64,000 nucleotides of DNA from Marinobacter halodurans (lineage in GTDB: Bacteria > Pseudomonadota > Gammaproteobacteria > Pseudomonadales > Oleiphilaceae), in the NCBI RefSeq assembly GCF_004327985.1, contig NZ_SJDL01000007.1, positions 1 through 64,000 on the forward strand, given 5' to 3'. The notes below the pieces were generated by a model. It was not told the origin of the DNA. It searched no databases and saw only the letters and a program-made list of their open reading frames with translations. Positions 8,957-17,630 of the stretch are shown in pieces. Every line of letters begins with the position of its first letter. The stretch's first letter is position 1. Both the position numbers and the translations under genes were made by a program.

Positions 8957-10279
8957 GTGATTCAAGACCCCATGCAAGATTTCAAGGCAAGCATCCTCTA
9001 CATCGAAGACGACGAAGGGCTGGCCCGGCTGCTGGAGCGCCGCCTGCGTCGGCAGGGCTATAGCCTCGAGTGGGTCACCAACGGCCAGGCCGGTCTGGAG
9101 CGGATAGAGGAACAGGCGTACGACGTTGCCGCCATCGACTACGAACTGCCTGGCATGAATGGCCTGACCATCCTGGAACGCATGCAGGTGATGCCGAATG
9201 CCCCGCCGGCAGTGATGATCTCGGGGGCCGGCGACATGCAAACCGCCATCTCGGCCATGAAGATGGGGGCGGCCGATTACGTGGTCAAGACCGTGGACGG
9301 CAACTACCTGGACCTGCTGCCCGGCATCATCGACCGCATTCTGGACAATCGCCGTCTGCAACAACAGGCCCAGGCCATCCAGAGGGAACTGGAGGAAGAG
9401 CGCAACCTGGCCGCGGCCGTGTTCCATACCTCCGCCGATCCCATGCTTATCATCGATGCGCAGACCCATATCAGCCGCTGCAACGGCGCCTTCGAAGCCC
9501 TTTTCGGCTACACCCCGGATGAGATGGTCGGCCGCCCGTTGGATGCCATCGCCTCGGAACATCACGACGCGGCCTTCTTCGAGGCCCTCTGGCAGGCCGT
9601 TGCCCGGAAAGGCTACTGGCGAGGCCCCCTGTGGACACGCCACAAGGACGGCTCCCTGTTGGCCGAACAGATGACCGTGTCTGCCATTACCGGCGCGTCC
9701 GGCCAGGTGGGCCACTATGTGGCGGTCTACTCGGATATGACCGAGCAGATGCGCCGGGAAGAGCGGGTTCGCCACCAGGCCTATCACGACGTGCTCACCG
9801 GCCTGGCCAACCGCCACTTGTTGATGGACCGGCTCAAGCAGGCCATCGAGGCGGCCAAACGCGACGATCAAGGGTTCGCCCTGATGTTCATCGACCTGGA
9901 CGGCTTCAAGCCGGTGAACGACAACTACGGTCATCGCACCGGCGATGAAGTGCTCAAGGCCCTGACCCGGCGACTGACGGAGCGCTGTCGCTGCAGCGAT
10001 ACCGTGGCCCGCTACGGGGGCGACGAATTTGTCGTACTGCTCCGCAATACCGTCGACCGCGACATCGCCGCCGCCCTGGCCCGGGAATTTATCGACCGGC
10101 TGGGCCAGCCGGTTTCCGTAGTGGGTACGGAACACCAGGTTGGCGCCAGTCTCGGCATCGCCTTCTTTCCGGAAAGCGCCCAGAACGCCACTGACCTGCT
10201 CAAGGCGGCGGATGAAGCCATGTACCGGGCCAAGGACGCCGGCAAGGCCTGCTTCCGCTTCGCTACGCCAGGTCCATGA
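8957..10279 (+). CDS. Response regulator with PAS and GGDEF output
   Basis: Domain order is receiver (about residues 10-125, phospho-acceptor in AAIDYELPGMNG), PAS (about 150-260) and GGDEF (about 275-440). The active site is GGDEF within ARYGGDEFVVLL. RCSD five residues before it is an intact I-site. No EAL domain follows, so it should only synthesise c-di-GMP. A GTG start at 8957 is given; an ATG at 8972 is an alternative with little change. It is the presumed output of the kinase locus. Its 3' end overlaps a decayed antisense glyoxalase fragment. Confidence 0.92.
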   Translation: MIQDPMQDFKASILYIEDDEGLARLLERRLRRQGYSLEWVTNGQAGLERIEEQAYDVAAIDYELPGMNGLTILERMQVMPNAPPAVMISGAGDMQTAISAMKMGAADYVVKTVDGNYLDLLPGIIDRILDNRRLQQQAQAIQRELEEERNLAAAVFHTSADPMLIIDAQTHISRCNGAFEALFGYTPDEMVGRPLDAIASEHHDAAFFEALWQAVARKGYWRGPLWTRHKDGSLLAEQMTVSAITGASGQVGHYVAVYSDMTEQMRREERVRHQAYHDVLTGLANRHLLMDRLKQAIEAAKRDDQGFALMFIDLDGFKPVNDNYGHRTGDEVLKALTRRLTERCRCSDTVARYGGDEFVVLLRNTVDRDIAAALAREFIDRLGQPVSVVGTEHQVGASLGIAFFPESAQNATDLLKAADEAMYRAKDAGKACFRFATPGP

Positions 10280-10387
10280 ACGGGGTAGCGGCCACTTCCC
10301 GGCAATGGCCGTCCGGATCCCGGAAATAGCCCGAGTAGCCGCCCCAGAACACCTCCTGCGCCGGCTTGACGGGTCCGGCGTCGGGCC
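10263..10387 (-). pseudogene. VOC/glyoxalase-family C-terminal remnant
   Basis: The minus strand reads PVKPAQEVFWGGYSGYFRDP followed by DGHCREVAATPF and a TAG at 10263-10265. This is the hallmark C-terminus of a vicinal-oxygen-chelate (glyoxalase/bleomycin resistance-like) protein, including the metal-site region of the last beta strands. Only about 38 codons remain, with no start codon. It overlaps the end of the GGDEF gene by 17 bases. The break just upstream coincides with the beginning of the AT-rich hipBA segment, so that insertion probably removed the rest of the gene. Confidence 0.82.
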
Positions 10388-10460
10388 ATCTTGCGGTTTG
10401 CCCCCGCCTTGCCATTTTTATCGGATAGAGAAGAAAATAAATCTGTTCCGGTTTTAAAGA

Positions 10461-10526
10461 ATATGCGATCGGGTATCGTTTAGTGTGAGCGCGGCTCCAT
10501 TGTATTAAAAATATCTGATCGCATAT
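10461..10526. promoter_or_regulatory. Paired operator sites upstream of hipBA-like genes
   Basis: Two 16-base imperfect palindromes centred on GATC occur here: ATATGCGATCGGGTAT (10461-10476) and ATATCTGATCGCATAT (10511-10526). The outer arms, ATATGCGATC and GATCGCATAT, are exact inverse copies. TTGTAT (10500) and TATAGA (10524) with an 18-base spacer would place the second site over a -10 box. This fits autorepression by a HipB-type protein, with cooperative binding across the 50-base spacing. Confidence 0.65.
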
Positions 10527-10592
10527 AGAATTGACAAACGACCACCTTTAACCGAAGAATATATCAGTTCTAATATTTTTTGGGTTGCTGCT

Positions 10593-10901
10593 GTGAAGGT
10601 AAATATTTCAAGTGTTAAAGAAGCTGGCATGCTTGTCCGCGCCGTCCGTAAGAGTGAACGAGTCCGAATGGATGACTTGGCCGGAGCCGCCGGGGTTGGC
10701 TATGTCTTTGTCAGTGAGGCCGAACGTGGAAAAGAGACGATTCAGTTCGGTCGATTCCTCCGGCTCCTGGATGAACTCGGCATTCGGATGGAGTTCGATG
10801 TGCCCGAATCGGCCATGCCAATCTACCGCAAGCTGCAAGAAAAAGGTCGGAAGGCGTCGTCCATAGAAGATAAAGGGCCGGCCAGCAGGTCCGGTATATG
10901 A
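10593..10901 (+). CDS. HipB-like helix-turn-helix antitoxin
   Basis: This 102-residue protein starts at GTG. An XRE-type HTH spans about residues 10-65, with MDDLAGAAGVGYVFVSEAERGKE split into the two helices, as in HipB and other small repressors. It overlaps the next gene by ATGA (10898-10901), the usual antitoxin-toxin coupling. It should bind the palindromes upstream and neutralise the kinase downstream. The last 25 residues are charged and low in structure, possibly the toxin-contacting tail. The segment is AT-richer than its neighbours, in line with horizontal acquisition. Confidence 0.85.
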   Translation: MKVNISSVKEAGMLVRAVRKSERVRMDDLAGAAGVGYVFVSEAERGKETIQFGRFLRLLDELGIRMEFDVPESAMPIYRKLQEKGRKASSIEDKGPASRSGI

Positions 10902-12220
10902 GACAGCTGAACGTTTTCTTTAATACGTTCCTGGTGGGCATCCTGAAGGAGGAAAACGACCTTTGGCAGTTTCAATATACAGAGGAATGGTGCGACCACT
11001 CCGACGCATTTGATCTCTCTCCGGCTCTCCAGAGGCCCCAGGGTCTCATTCGGGATGGTGCTTCGGATCGGCCGGTCCAGTGGTATTTTGATAATCTCCT
11101 GCCCGAAGAAAGGCTTCGGGACATCGTGGCGAAGGAAGCCAATATCCCCTGGGAAGATTCGTTTGGCCTATTGGCACACTACGGTGCTGAATCCGCCGGG
11201 GCTTTGGTTTTCTTACCGCCGGATGTGGATAACGCCCTGCCAACCGGCAAAAAACTGTTGACCTACGAGGCGCTCAGTCAGCGCATTCGATCCTTGCCCC
11301 AGACTTCGCTTCAGAAGGATTCACCCAAGCGGATGTCGTTGGCGGGTGCGCAGCACAAGATGCTCGTCATTGTCGAGGGTGAGGCTATCTATGAGCCGGA
11401 GGCGGGGACGCCTTCGACTCACATTCTCAAACCCGATCATCCGGATCAGGACGGGTACCCTGCCTCCGTCTTGAATGAGTATTTTACGATGCGTCTGGCG
11501 GGGGCGTTGGGCCTTGATGTGCCTCCCGTTAAACTGCTTTGTGTGCCGGAGCCGGTATATATTGTCGAGCGCTTTGACCGGCGGAGGGGGGCGCAAGCAT
11601 CCACACAACGGGTTCACGTCATCGATACGTGCCAACTCCTGAACCGCGCTCGCAGCTTCAAGTACAGTGGTGCGAATATCGAATCCCTGACGCGCTCGAT
11701 ATCGCAGTGCCGCTCGAAAATTGCTGCGCGGCGGGATGTGTTCCGGTGGCTCGTTTTCAACGTGTTAACCGGCAACAGCGATAACCACCTCAAGAATCTC
11801 TCCTATATCGTGGATCAGGAAGGTATCGGGCTTGCCCCTGGGTATGACCTGCTGGCTACGGCTGTGTATGACACGCCATCGATCGCCGACAACCGGGCCC
11901 AATGGCCCAATACCGAGCTCGCACTTCATGTCAGCGCCGCTCACCGCACGTTCGGACAAGTGACGCGTGAGGATGTGTTGAGCGCGGGCGAGACGATGGG
12001 GTTAGCCCGGAAAACGGTCGAGAGAGAACTGGATCGGCAACTGGATGCTGTTTTACCCAGCGCAGATCGATTATTGGAGGAGATCGAAGCTGAATATAGG
12101 CACTTGGCAACACAGTCGCCGGATCCAGAGATCGCTCGTCGGCACTGGGGCATACAGGAAAAAGTTCTGCGCAGTATCCGTCACATCATTATCAAGGACA
12201 TGCACGAGCGGTTAAGTTGA
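10898..12220 (+). CDS. HipA-like serine/threonine kinase toxin
   Basis: HipA phosphorylates glutamyl-tRNA synthetase in E. coli and causes growth arrest; relatives have other targets. This 440-residue protein has the N-terminal HipA domain (about residues 1-105), the SLAGAQHKM phosphate-loop region, the catalytic N-x-D-x-H-x-K-N pattern in [12 protein letters not shown], and a DFG-like GYDLLA. All kinase elements look intact. It is coupled to the HTH gene by ATGA. The next gene, radD, starts seven bases later and may share the transcript. The target cannot be told from sequence. Confidence 0.9.
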   Translation: MRQLNVFFNTFLVGILKEENDLWQFQYTEEWCDHSDAFDLSPALQRPQGLIRDGASDRPVQWYFDNLLPEERLRDIVAKEANIPWEDSFGLLAHYGAESAGALVFLPPDVDNALPTGKKLLTYEALSQRIRSLPQTSLQKDSPKRMSLAGAQHKMLVIVEGEAIYEPEAGTPSTHILKPDHPDQDGYPASVLNEYFTMRLAGALGLDVPPVKLLCVPEPVYIVERFDRRRGAQASTQRVHVIDTCQLLNRARSFKYSGANIESLTRSISQCRSKIAARRDVFRWLVFNVLTGNSDNHLKNLSYIVDQEGIGLAPGYDLLATAVYDTPSIADNRAQWPNTELALHVSAAHRTFGQVTREDVLSAGETMGLARKTVERELDRQLDAVLPSADRLLEEIEAEYRHLATQSPDPEIARRHWGIQEKVLRSIRHIIIKDMHERLS

Positions 12221-12227
12221 ACCATTC

Positions 12228-14021
12228 ATGAACGCTCCCTTTAAGCTGCGGCCCTACCAACAGGAAGCGGTCGACGCCACGTTGCGGCATTTCCGCCAGT
12301 CCGATGAGTCGGCCGTGATTGTGTTGCCAACCGGTGCCGGTAAGAGCCTGGTCATTGCTGAGCTGGCCCGCCTGGCCAAACGCAAGATCCTAGTGCTGAC
12401 CCACGTCAAAGAGTTGGTGGAGCAGAATCACGCCAAATACCAGAGCTATGGGTTAACGGGCGGCATCTTTTCCGCCGGGCTGAAACGCAAGGAGAGCCGG
12501 CATCAGGTGACCTTTGCCAGTGTGCAGTCCGTCGCGGCGAACCTGGATCGGTTCCGGGGCGAATACTCGTTGATCATCATCGATGAATGCCATCGGGTCA
12601 GCGGTGACGACACCAGCCAGTATCAACGGATCATCGAGCTGCTGCGGCAGCAGAATGATGCCCTCAAGGTGCTCGGACTCACCGCCACCCCCTATCGCCT
12701 GGCCATGGGCTGGATCTACCGCTATCACTACCGGGGCTTTGTCCGCGGAGGCGAGGATAAGCCGTTCCAGCATTGCATCTACGAGCTGCCGCTGCGCTAC
12801 ATGATCAATCGGGGCTACCTCACCAGGCCTGAGCTGGTGAACGCGGCGGTGGCGCAGTACGATTTCTCCGCGCTGCCACAGGACCGCTTTGGCGAATACG
12901 CCGAGAAGGACGTCAACCAGCTGCTTCGCAAACATCGGCGTGTGACCCGGGCCATTATTGAACAGGTGGTGGAACTGGCCGGGGAGCGCAAGGGGGTGAT
13001 GATCTTTGCGGCCACGGTCGATCATGCGCGGGAAATCACCGGCTACCTGCCGGCACACCAGACCGCCCTGGTTACCGGAGCGACCGATCTGTCTGAACGA
13101 GCGTCGCTGATCCAGCGTTTCAAGCAGCGCCAGTTGAAGTACCTGGTCAACGTGTCCGTACTCACCACGGGCTTTGATGCGCCCCATGTGGATTTGATCG
13201 CCATTCTTCGCCCGACCCAGTCCGTCAGCCTGTACCAGCAGATCGTGGGCCGTGGTCTGCGCCTGGATGACGGCAAGCAGGATTGTCTGGTGATTGATTA
13301 CGCGGGCAACAACGTGAACCTGCATCACCCGGAAGTGGGGGAGCCGAAACCGAACCCCGACAGCGAGCCGGTGCAGGTCTTCTGCCCGGCCTGTGGGTTT
13401 GCCAATATCTTCTGGGGCAAAACAGACTGTGACGGCCATGTGGTCGAGCATTACGGCCGCCGCTGCCAGGGGCTGCTGGAACCTGCGGAAGCCGATGGAC
13501 CGGCCGCGCCGAACGGGCGCCCGCAACAGTGCGACTACCGTTTCCGGTTCAAGGCGTGCCCCTACTGCGGTGGCGAGAACGACATTGTGGCCCGCAACTG
13601 CCAGCAGTGCCGGAAAGCCATCATCGACCCGGATGATCAGCTCCGGGATGCCCTGAAACTCAAGGATGCCATGGTGATCCGTTGTGCCGGGATCACGTTA
13701 AGCGCCTATAACGGCAACGCCGACAGCAAGAGTGAGAGCAAACTGAGGATCACCTATCACGGTGAAGACGGGGAGGAACTCAGCGAGTCGTTTGATTTGA
13801 GCAAGCCGTCCCAGCGCTACATCTTCAACAAACTGTTCGGGCGCCGGGTAGCCAACAGCCAGGCCCCGAGAGAGTTCAGCACGACGGGTGAGGTGCTTGA
13901 GAGCCAGGCCCTGTTGCCGGCACCGGATTTCGTCATTGCCCGTCATCAGAAGCGGTATTGGCAGGTGCAGGAGCGGATCTTTGATTATCAGGGGAGCTAT
14001 CGGAAGGCGAATGAGGTGTAA
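12228..14021 (+). CDS. radD: RadD-type DNA repair SF2 ATPase
   Basis: RadD (YejH) helps RecA-mediated repair and resolves recombination intermediates. The 597-residue protein matches E. coli RadD along its length as I recall it: [13 protein letters not shown] at the N-terminus, Walker [13 protein letters not shown] box in IIIDECHR, helicase motif VI in [10 protein letters not shown], then zinc-binding cysteine sets (CPACGFAN and CPYCGGEN with a later CQQC). A C-terminal [12 protein letters not shown] ends it. It sits seven bases after hipA, unlike its usual context, so the upstream insertion may have put it under the hipBA promoter. Confidence 0.93.
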   Translation: MNAPFKLRPYQQEAVDATLRHFRQSDESAVIVLPTGAGKSLVIAELARLAKRKILVLTHVKELVEQNHAKYQSYGLTGGIFSAGLKRKESRHQVTFASVQSVAANLDRFRGEYSLIIIDECHRVSGDDTSQYQRIIELLRQQNDALKVLGLTATPYRLAMGWIYRYHYRGFVRGGEDKPFQHCIYELPLRYMINRGYLTRPELVNAAVAQYDFSALPQDRFGEYAEKDVNQLLRKHRRVTRAIIEQVVELAGERKGVMIFAATVDHAREITGYLPAHQTALVTGATDLSERASLIQRFKQRQLKYLVNVSVLTTGFDAPHVDLIAILRPTQSVSLYQQIVGRGLRLDDGKQDCLVIDYAGNNVNLHHPEVGEPKPNPDSEPVQVFCPACGFANIFWGKTDCDGHVVEHYGRRCQGLLEPAEADGPAAPNGRPQQCDYRFRFKACPYCGGENDIVARNCQQCRKAIIDPDDQLRDALKLKDAMVIRCAGITLSAYNGNADSKSESKLRITYHGEDGEELSESFDLSKPSQRYIFNKLFGRRVANSQAPREFSTTGEVLESQALLPAPDFVIARHQKRYWQVQERIFDYQGSYRKANEV

Positions 14022-14272
14022 GACCTGTAAAAGGTGAAGCTTGCAACAACAAGCTGCCTACGGCTGCTTGATTACAGGCGTAATCAGTGGGGCCAAGCGC
14101 ATATTGATTGACCAACGTTGATCCGCTGCCCTGTTTGAAGCCGGTGACGGGCGACCGCCAATCATTGCGAACGACCCTCAACGAACGCCTCTCATTCCAA
14201 ACAATTATTTCCTGCTTGGCATATGATGGATGTTCGACGTTGGTGAATAGGCCAACGATTAACCTGGAGTCC

Positions 14273-14437
14273 ATGATGAGCAAGAAACCCGTAAGAGCGA
14301 CGTTAACGAGTGCCATGATCGAGGAGCAGACGGCCGCTTTTTTGAAGTCCGGCGGGACGGTTGAGTATGTCGACAAGGGTAAGAGCGGGCGATTCGACGC
14401 TAAGGGATCAAAGCAGATTGATCTGAAGGCGAACTGA
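14273..14437 (+). CDS. Small orphan protein, 54 residues
   Basis: The product starts MMSKKPVRATLTSAM and is followed by IEEQTAAFLKSGGTVEYVDK and a basic tail. GGAG sits 8-10 bases before the ATG pair at 14273/14276. Composition is basic and soluble, with no signal or membrane segment. The AAFLKSGG-TVEYV pattern is like small proteins I have seen near SutA-type or ribosome-associated factors, but I cannot assign a family. The gene is not in an operon: radD ends 251 bases before. Confidence 0.6.
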   Translation: MMSKKPVRATLTSAMIEEQTAAFLKSGGTVEYVDKGKSGRFDAKGSKQIDLKAN

Positions 14438-14527
14438 TCATCGCGGGGCAGGTCGATTCAATGAACCGGGCCGGAGAATTAATGGGGCGGAACCTCATGC
14501 CTGCTGCCTGATGACCAGCCCTGTGTC

Positions 14528-14716
14528 CTAGTGTCCCGTTTGGTTAATTCGTTGACCTATTGCGCACCAGCAGTGCGCCCTTCGGGAGCGCCTGAACGCT
14601 TTGATAGCGGTGTTGCGGCAGCTCGATTTGGAACCACCAAACCTTCGCTACCGCGCCTTGCTCTCAAAGCGTTCAGGCGCTCAGTAGATCAGCGAATTAA
14701 CCAGACGGGACACTAG
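14528..14716. mobile_element. 189-bp MITE with 20-bp terminal inverted repeats
   Basis: The left end after CTAG (14528-14531) reads TGTCCCGTTTGGTTAATTCG. The right end before CTAG (14713-14716) is its inverse with one mismatch. Inside, GAGCGCCTGAACGCTTTGA (14586-14604) has a perfect 19-base inverse copy at 14664-14682, so the whole unit folds as a long hairpin. No transposase is encoded. CTAG on both sides fits target duplication by an IS5-like enzyme. A solo end recurs at 27429-27469. Confidence 0.85.
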
Positions 14717-15453
14717 GGGCTTTTGATATAAACGATGTTCTTGTCCCGGACGCTTATCTCGAACAGTTCACTGGCCCGGATGAGGTCACTCAGCTTTTTG
14801 TACCCGTAGTTCACCGGGGAGAAGGAGCTGTTGTTGGAAATGTACTGGCCCACCTTGCCGAGATGCGCCCAACCGTCGTCATCCGCTGTCTGTTCCACGG
14901 CGGTCCTGAGCGTCCGCACCAGGACGGAGTCGCCCCGGAGCTGGTTGCGCCCCCATTTGGTTTCCACGGTTGATTTGGGGATGCCGTCGACGTTGACGTG
15001 ATCGGCTACCTCGCTGTCTTCGCGCAAATTTTCCGTGTAGATAAACTGCGAACAGGCGTTGACGAAAGGCATGGGTGTTTTGCGCTCACCGAAGCCAAAC
15101 ACAGGGAGTCCGGCCTCAAGGATGCGCATCACCAACGGCGTGAAATCGGAGTCGCTGGTCATCAATGCGAAGGCATCGACATTACCGCTGTAGAGCAGGT
15201 CCATGGCGTCGATGATCATTGAGGCGTCGGTGGCGTTCTTGCCGGACGTGTAGGCAAACTGCTGAACGGGCCGAATGGCGTTGGCGTGCAGCTTGTCGAT
15301 CCAGCCACCCAGTTGCGGTCCATTCCAGTTTCCATGGGCATGACGCACATTCACAGCGCCATACTTGGCCAGCTCCTGAAGCACCCCTTCGATGGACTGG
15401 TGGCTGACGTTGTCACAGTCGATCAGGAGGGCGATTTTATAGTTATTGTTCAT
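14713..15453 (-). CDS. NYN (LabA-like PIN) domain protein with LOTUS/OST-HTH
   Basis: NYN proteins are predicted Mg-dependent RNases of the PIN fold. Acidic residues appear in LLIDCDNVSH (residues 10-14), in KNATDASMIIDAMDLL and in MTSDSDFTPLV, so the active site looks complete. The C-terminal part (about 165-246) resembles an OST-HTH/LOTUS RNA-binding domain. ATG at 15453 is chosen; upstream frame sequence lacks homology. The stop TAG (14713-14715) lies inside the CTAG of the MITE, so the element landed exactly at the gene's end and may have supplied the stop. Confidence 0.87.
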   Translation of the reverse strand: MNNNYKIALLIDCDNVSHQSIEGVLQELAKYGAVNVRHAHGNWNGPQLGGWIDKLHANAIRPVQQFAYTSGKNATDASMIIDAMDLLYSGNVDAFALMTSDSDFTPLVMRILEAGLPVFGFGERKTPMPFVNACSQFIYTENLREDSEVADHVNVDGIPKSTVETKWGRNQLRGDSVLVRTLRTAVEQTADDDGWAHLGKVGQYISNNSSFSPVNYGYKKLSDLIRASELFEISVRDKNIVYIKSP

Positions 15454-15573
15454 GGTTCCTGAGCTTTCCCTATCCCGGATGGTGTCAGTGCATGGTACCA
15501 CGCGAGACCAGGCCATGGCCCGCGCATGGGCCGGTGGGTGTTGTCGGGCGTGCCAGGGGTGAAAACAGCGCAG

Positions 15574-15591
15574 TCGTCATAAAAGGGTCAA
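15574..15591 (+). promoter_or_regulatory. Possible Pho box
   Basis: TCGTCATAAAAGGGTCAA matches the PhoB site pattern CTGTCAT-A/T4-CTGTCA at 10 of 14 core positions. It lies 72 bases before the next start codon. Both downstream genes encode exported proteins, one a phosphatase/nucleotidase, which fits phosphate-starvation control. The match is imperfect. Confidence 0.4.
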
Positions 15592-15662
15592 ATCCGGGCC
15601 ATATTCCGGTCATCTGCGTTTTCCATAGTAGGCGCGACTTTTTGCGTCCCATGGAGAATGTC

Positions 15663-17561
15663 ATGACCGGATGGAACCGATTTCGCTCGTTGTGTGTCGT
15701 CGTTCTGGCCTTGCTGTCCACCAGCGTGCCGGCTGCCCCCTATACCTGGAATTATCCCGCCCCTCTGAAAACGCCGGCCGCCGGCACCAGCAACGGCAAG
15801 CTGGTGATGTTCGATGTCTCGCACGGCGGCACCGAAGGGAATGCCGACTGGGTCATCGATGGCGGTTTCTCGGACTTCGCCGATGCCCTGGTGGCTGAGG
15901 GCTACACGGTGCAGGAGTATCGGGGTGTCGACAAGAACGGCGATGGCGTGATCCAGTTTGTCGACGATTACACAACGCCGGACAGCGCCGCCACAAGCGC
16001 CAACGAAGCCGTTATTACGGCGGCGGGTATCAGCGCGGCGGATGTGCTGGTCCTGGCCGAGAGCAATCGACCGTTTACCCGGGCTGAACAGTCGGCATTG
16101 GCGGATTTTGTAGCCAGTGGCAAAGGCGTGTTCTTCATTGCTGACCACTACAACGCCGATCGAAACCTCAACGCCTGGGACAGCACGGAAGTGTTCAACG
16201 GCTACAACCGGGCCACCGTCAGTCAGTTCAACGTGAGTGGTGCCTATGGTGACCTGCGTAATCCCGGCCAGGCGGGGAGTGGCTGGTTGGCACAGACCTT
16301 CGGCGTGCGGTTTCGTTTCAACGCCATCGACTGGCTCTCGGGCGTCAGCGGTATTGTCGGCAGCAGTCAGGGGGAGGGGATTACCCAGGGTGTGAGCCCG
16401 ATCCTGATGGCGGGAGGATCCACCCTGGCGATTACGGACCCCAGTCGTGCCAAGGGGCTGGTCTATTTCTCGAACGCGGACAGCCCGGCACGTTGGAGTC
16501 ACGCGGTGGATTCCGGTGTCTATTTTGGCGGCCGTGACGAAGGGCCCTACGTGGCCATCTCCAAGTCCGGCGCCGGTAAGGCGGCGTTTATTGGGGATTC
16601 CAGCCCCATCGAGGACGATTCACCACGGTATCGGCGGCAGGACTCCGGCTCCAGCAAAACCACCTATCCCGGCTGGACCGACGCTGGCAATGCGGCCGTC
16701 CTGGCTGTCAACCTGGTGAACTGGCTGGCCCGGCCGGAGAGCTACACCCACTTCGACAGCAGTGCCCATCCGGCCGGCGAGGCGACACCCCATCCGATGG
16801 CCACTGAAGAACAGACGGATCCTGACGGTGGCCAGCCCTGGAGCACCCCATCCGGGGGCTACAACCCCTGGGACCCCGCCACATTTGCCGACGGCGCCTA
16901 CGGCGCGCCGGATCCCACCGGCGGCGGAACCTCTGAACCGGGCGGTAACGCCATCAGCGTGACGGAGGCGCTGGCCCAGCCCAATGGCACGGCGGTGACA
17001 GTGGCCGGTACGATCACCCAGGCCATCAACGGTGAGTACGCACTGGAGCTCGCCGATCCGCAGGATGCCGCAGCCACCCTCTACGTCAAGCTCGATAGCC
17101 CGTACCGGGAGACCTTCAGCCCGCAGAACGATCCTTCGCTGGTGGGCCAGACCCTGCAGGTGTCGGGAACCCGCGACGATTACATGTCCCTGCCGAGTAT
17201 CGAGTTCGTGTCTGACATGCAGCTGGTGAGCGGCAGCAGCGGCAATAACGCCGGCTGCGGCTCTGCCGATGCGGTGTCGGTCGATACTGCATACGCCAGC
17301 GCCATCGGTACACCCCTGACGGTGATCGGCACCGTCGTGCGGGGCATCAACGATCCCTACGCCCTGGAATTGGCCGATCCGGACGGTTCCACCTCGGTTT
17401 ACGTCAAGCTGGAGTCCGACCAGCGCGCCTACTACAGCCCGGCGAACAACCCGGCGGTGGTGGGCCAGGTGCTGGAGGTGGAAGGCCAGCGCGACGAATA
17501 CATGAGCACGCCAAGCCTGGAGTCGGTCACCCGGCTGACGTTGCCCAGTGGCTGTAACTGA
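15663..17561 (+). CDS. Secreted protein with two DUF6359-like OB-fold repeats
   Basis: This exported 632-residue protein has a signal peptide (residues 1-22, ending STSVPAA). Residues 25-370 form a DUF4350/GATase-like domain (KLVMFDVSHGG, GKGVFFIADHYNADRN, GKAAFIGDSSP). A proline- and glycine-rich linker follows, then two tandem repeats of about 95 residues. Each repeat has the pattern VAGTITQ/VIGTVVRGIN-YALELADP-YVKL-GQ-L-V-G-RD-YMS-PS. Such repeats resemble the OB-folds of extracellular nucleases. ATG at 15663 is chosen for the signal peptide and GGAGA site. It probably works with the next gene in using extracellular nucleic acid or nucleotides. The function of the first domain is unknown. 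Confidence 0.75.
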   Translation: MTGWNRFRSLCVVVLALLSTSVPAAPYTWNYPAPLKTPAAGTSNGKLVMFDVSHGGTEGNADWVIDGGFSDFADALVAEGYTVQEYRGVDKNGDGVIQFVDDYTTPDSAATSANEAVITAAGISAADVLVLAESNRPFTRAEQSALADFVASGKGVFFIADHYNADRNLNAWDSTEVFNGYNRATVSQFNVSGAYGDLRNPGQAGSGWLAQTFGVRFRFNAIDWLSGVSGIVGSSQGEGITQGVSPILMAGGSTLAITDPSRAKGLVYFSNADSPARWSHAVDSGVYFGGRDEGPYVAISKSGAGKAAFIGDSSPIEDDSPRYRRQDSGSSKTTYPGWTDAGNAAVLAVNLVNWLARPESYTHFDSSAHPAGEATPHPMATEEQTDPDGGQPWSTPSGGYNPWDPATFADGAYGAPDPTGGGTSEPGGNAISVTEALAQPNGTAVTVAGTITQAINGEYALELADPQDAAATLYVKLDSPYRETFSPQNDPSLVGQTLQVSGTRDDYMSLPSIEFVSDMQLVSGSSGNNAGCGSADAVSVDTAYASAIGTPLTVIGTVVRGINDPYALELADPDGSTSVYVKLESDQRAYYSPANNPAVVGQVLEVEGQRDEYMSTPSLESVTRLTLPSGCN

Positions 17562-17630
17562 CAGCCTTCTATGGGGCGCTCTCTCCTGAAGCGGGCCTCA
17601 ACCTGAAAGTCAGCATAAAAAGGAACTTGA

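Noticed and set aside
8948-10135. Minus-strand open frame of 395 codons
   Set aside because: It lies opposite the receiver-PAS-GGDEF gene, has His/Gly/Val-rich shadow composition and no ribosome site.
12453-13526. Minus-strand open frame of 357 codons
   Set aside because: It is antisense to radD and lacks any recognisable family.
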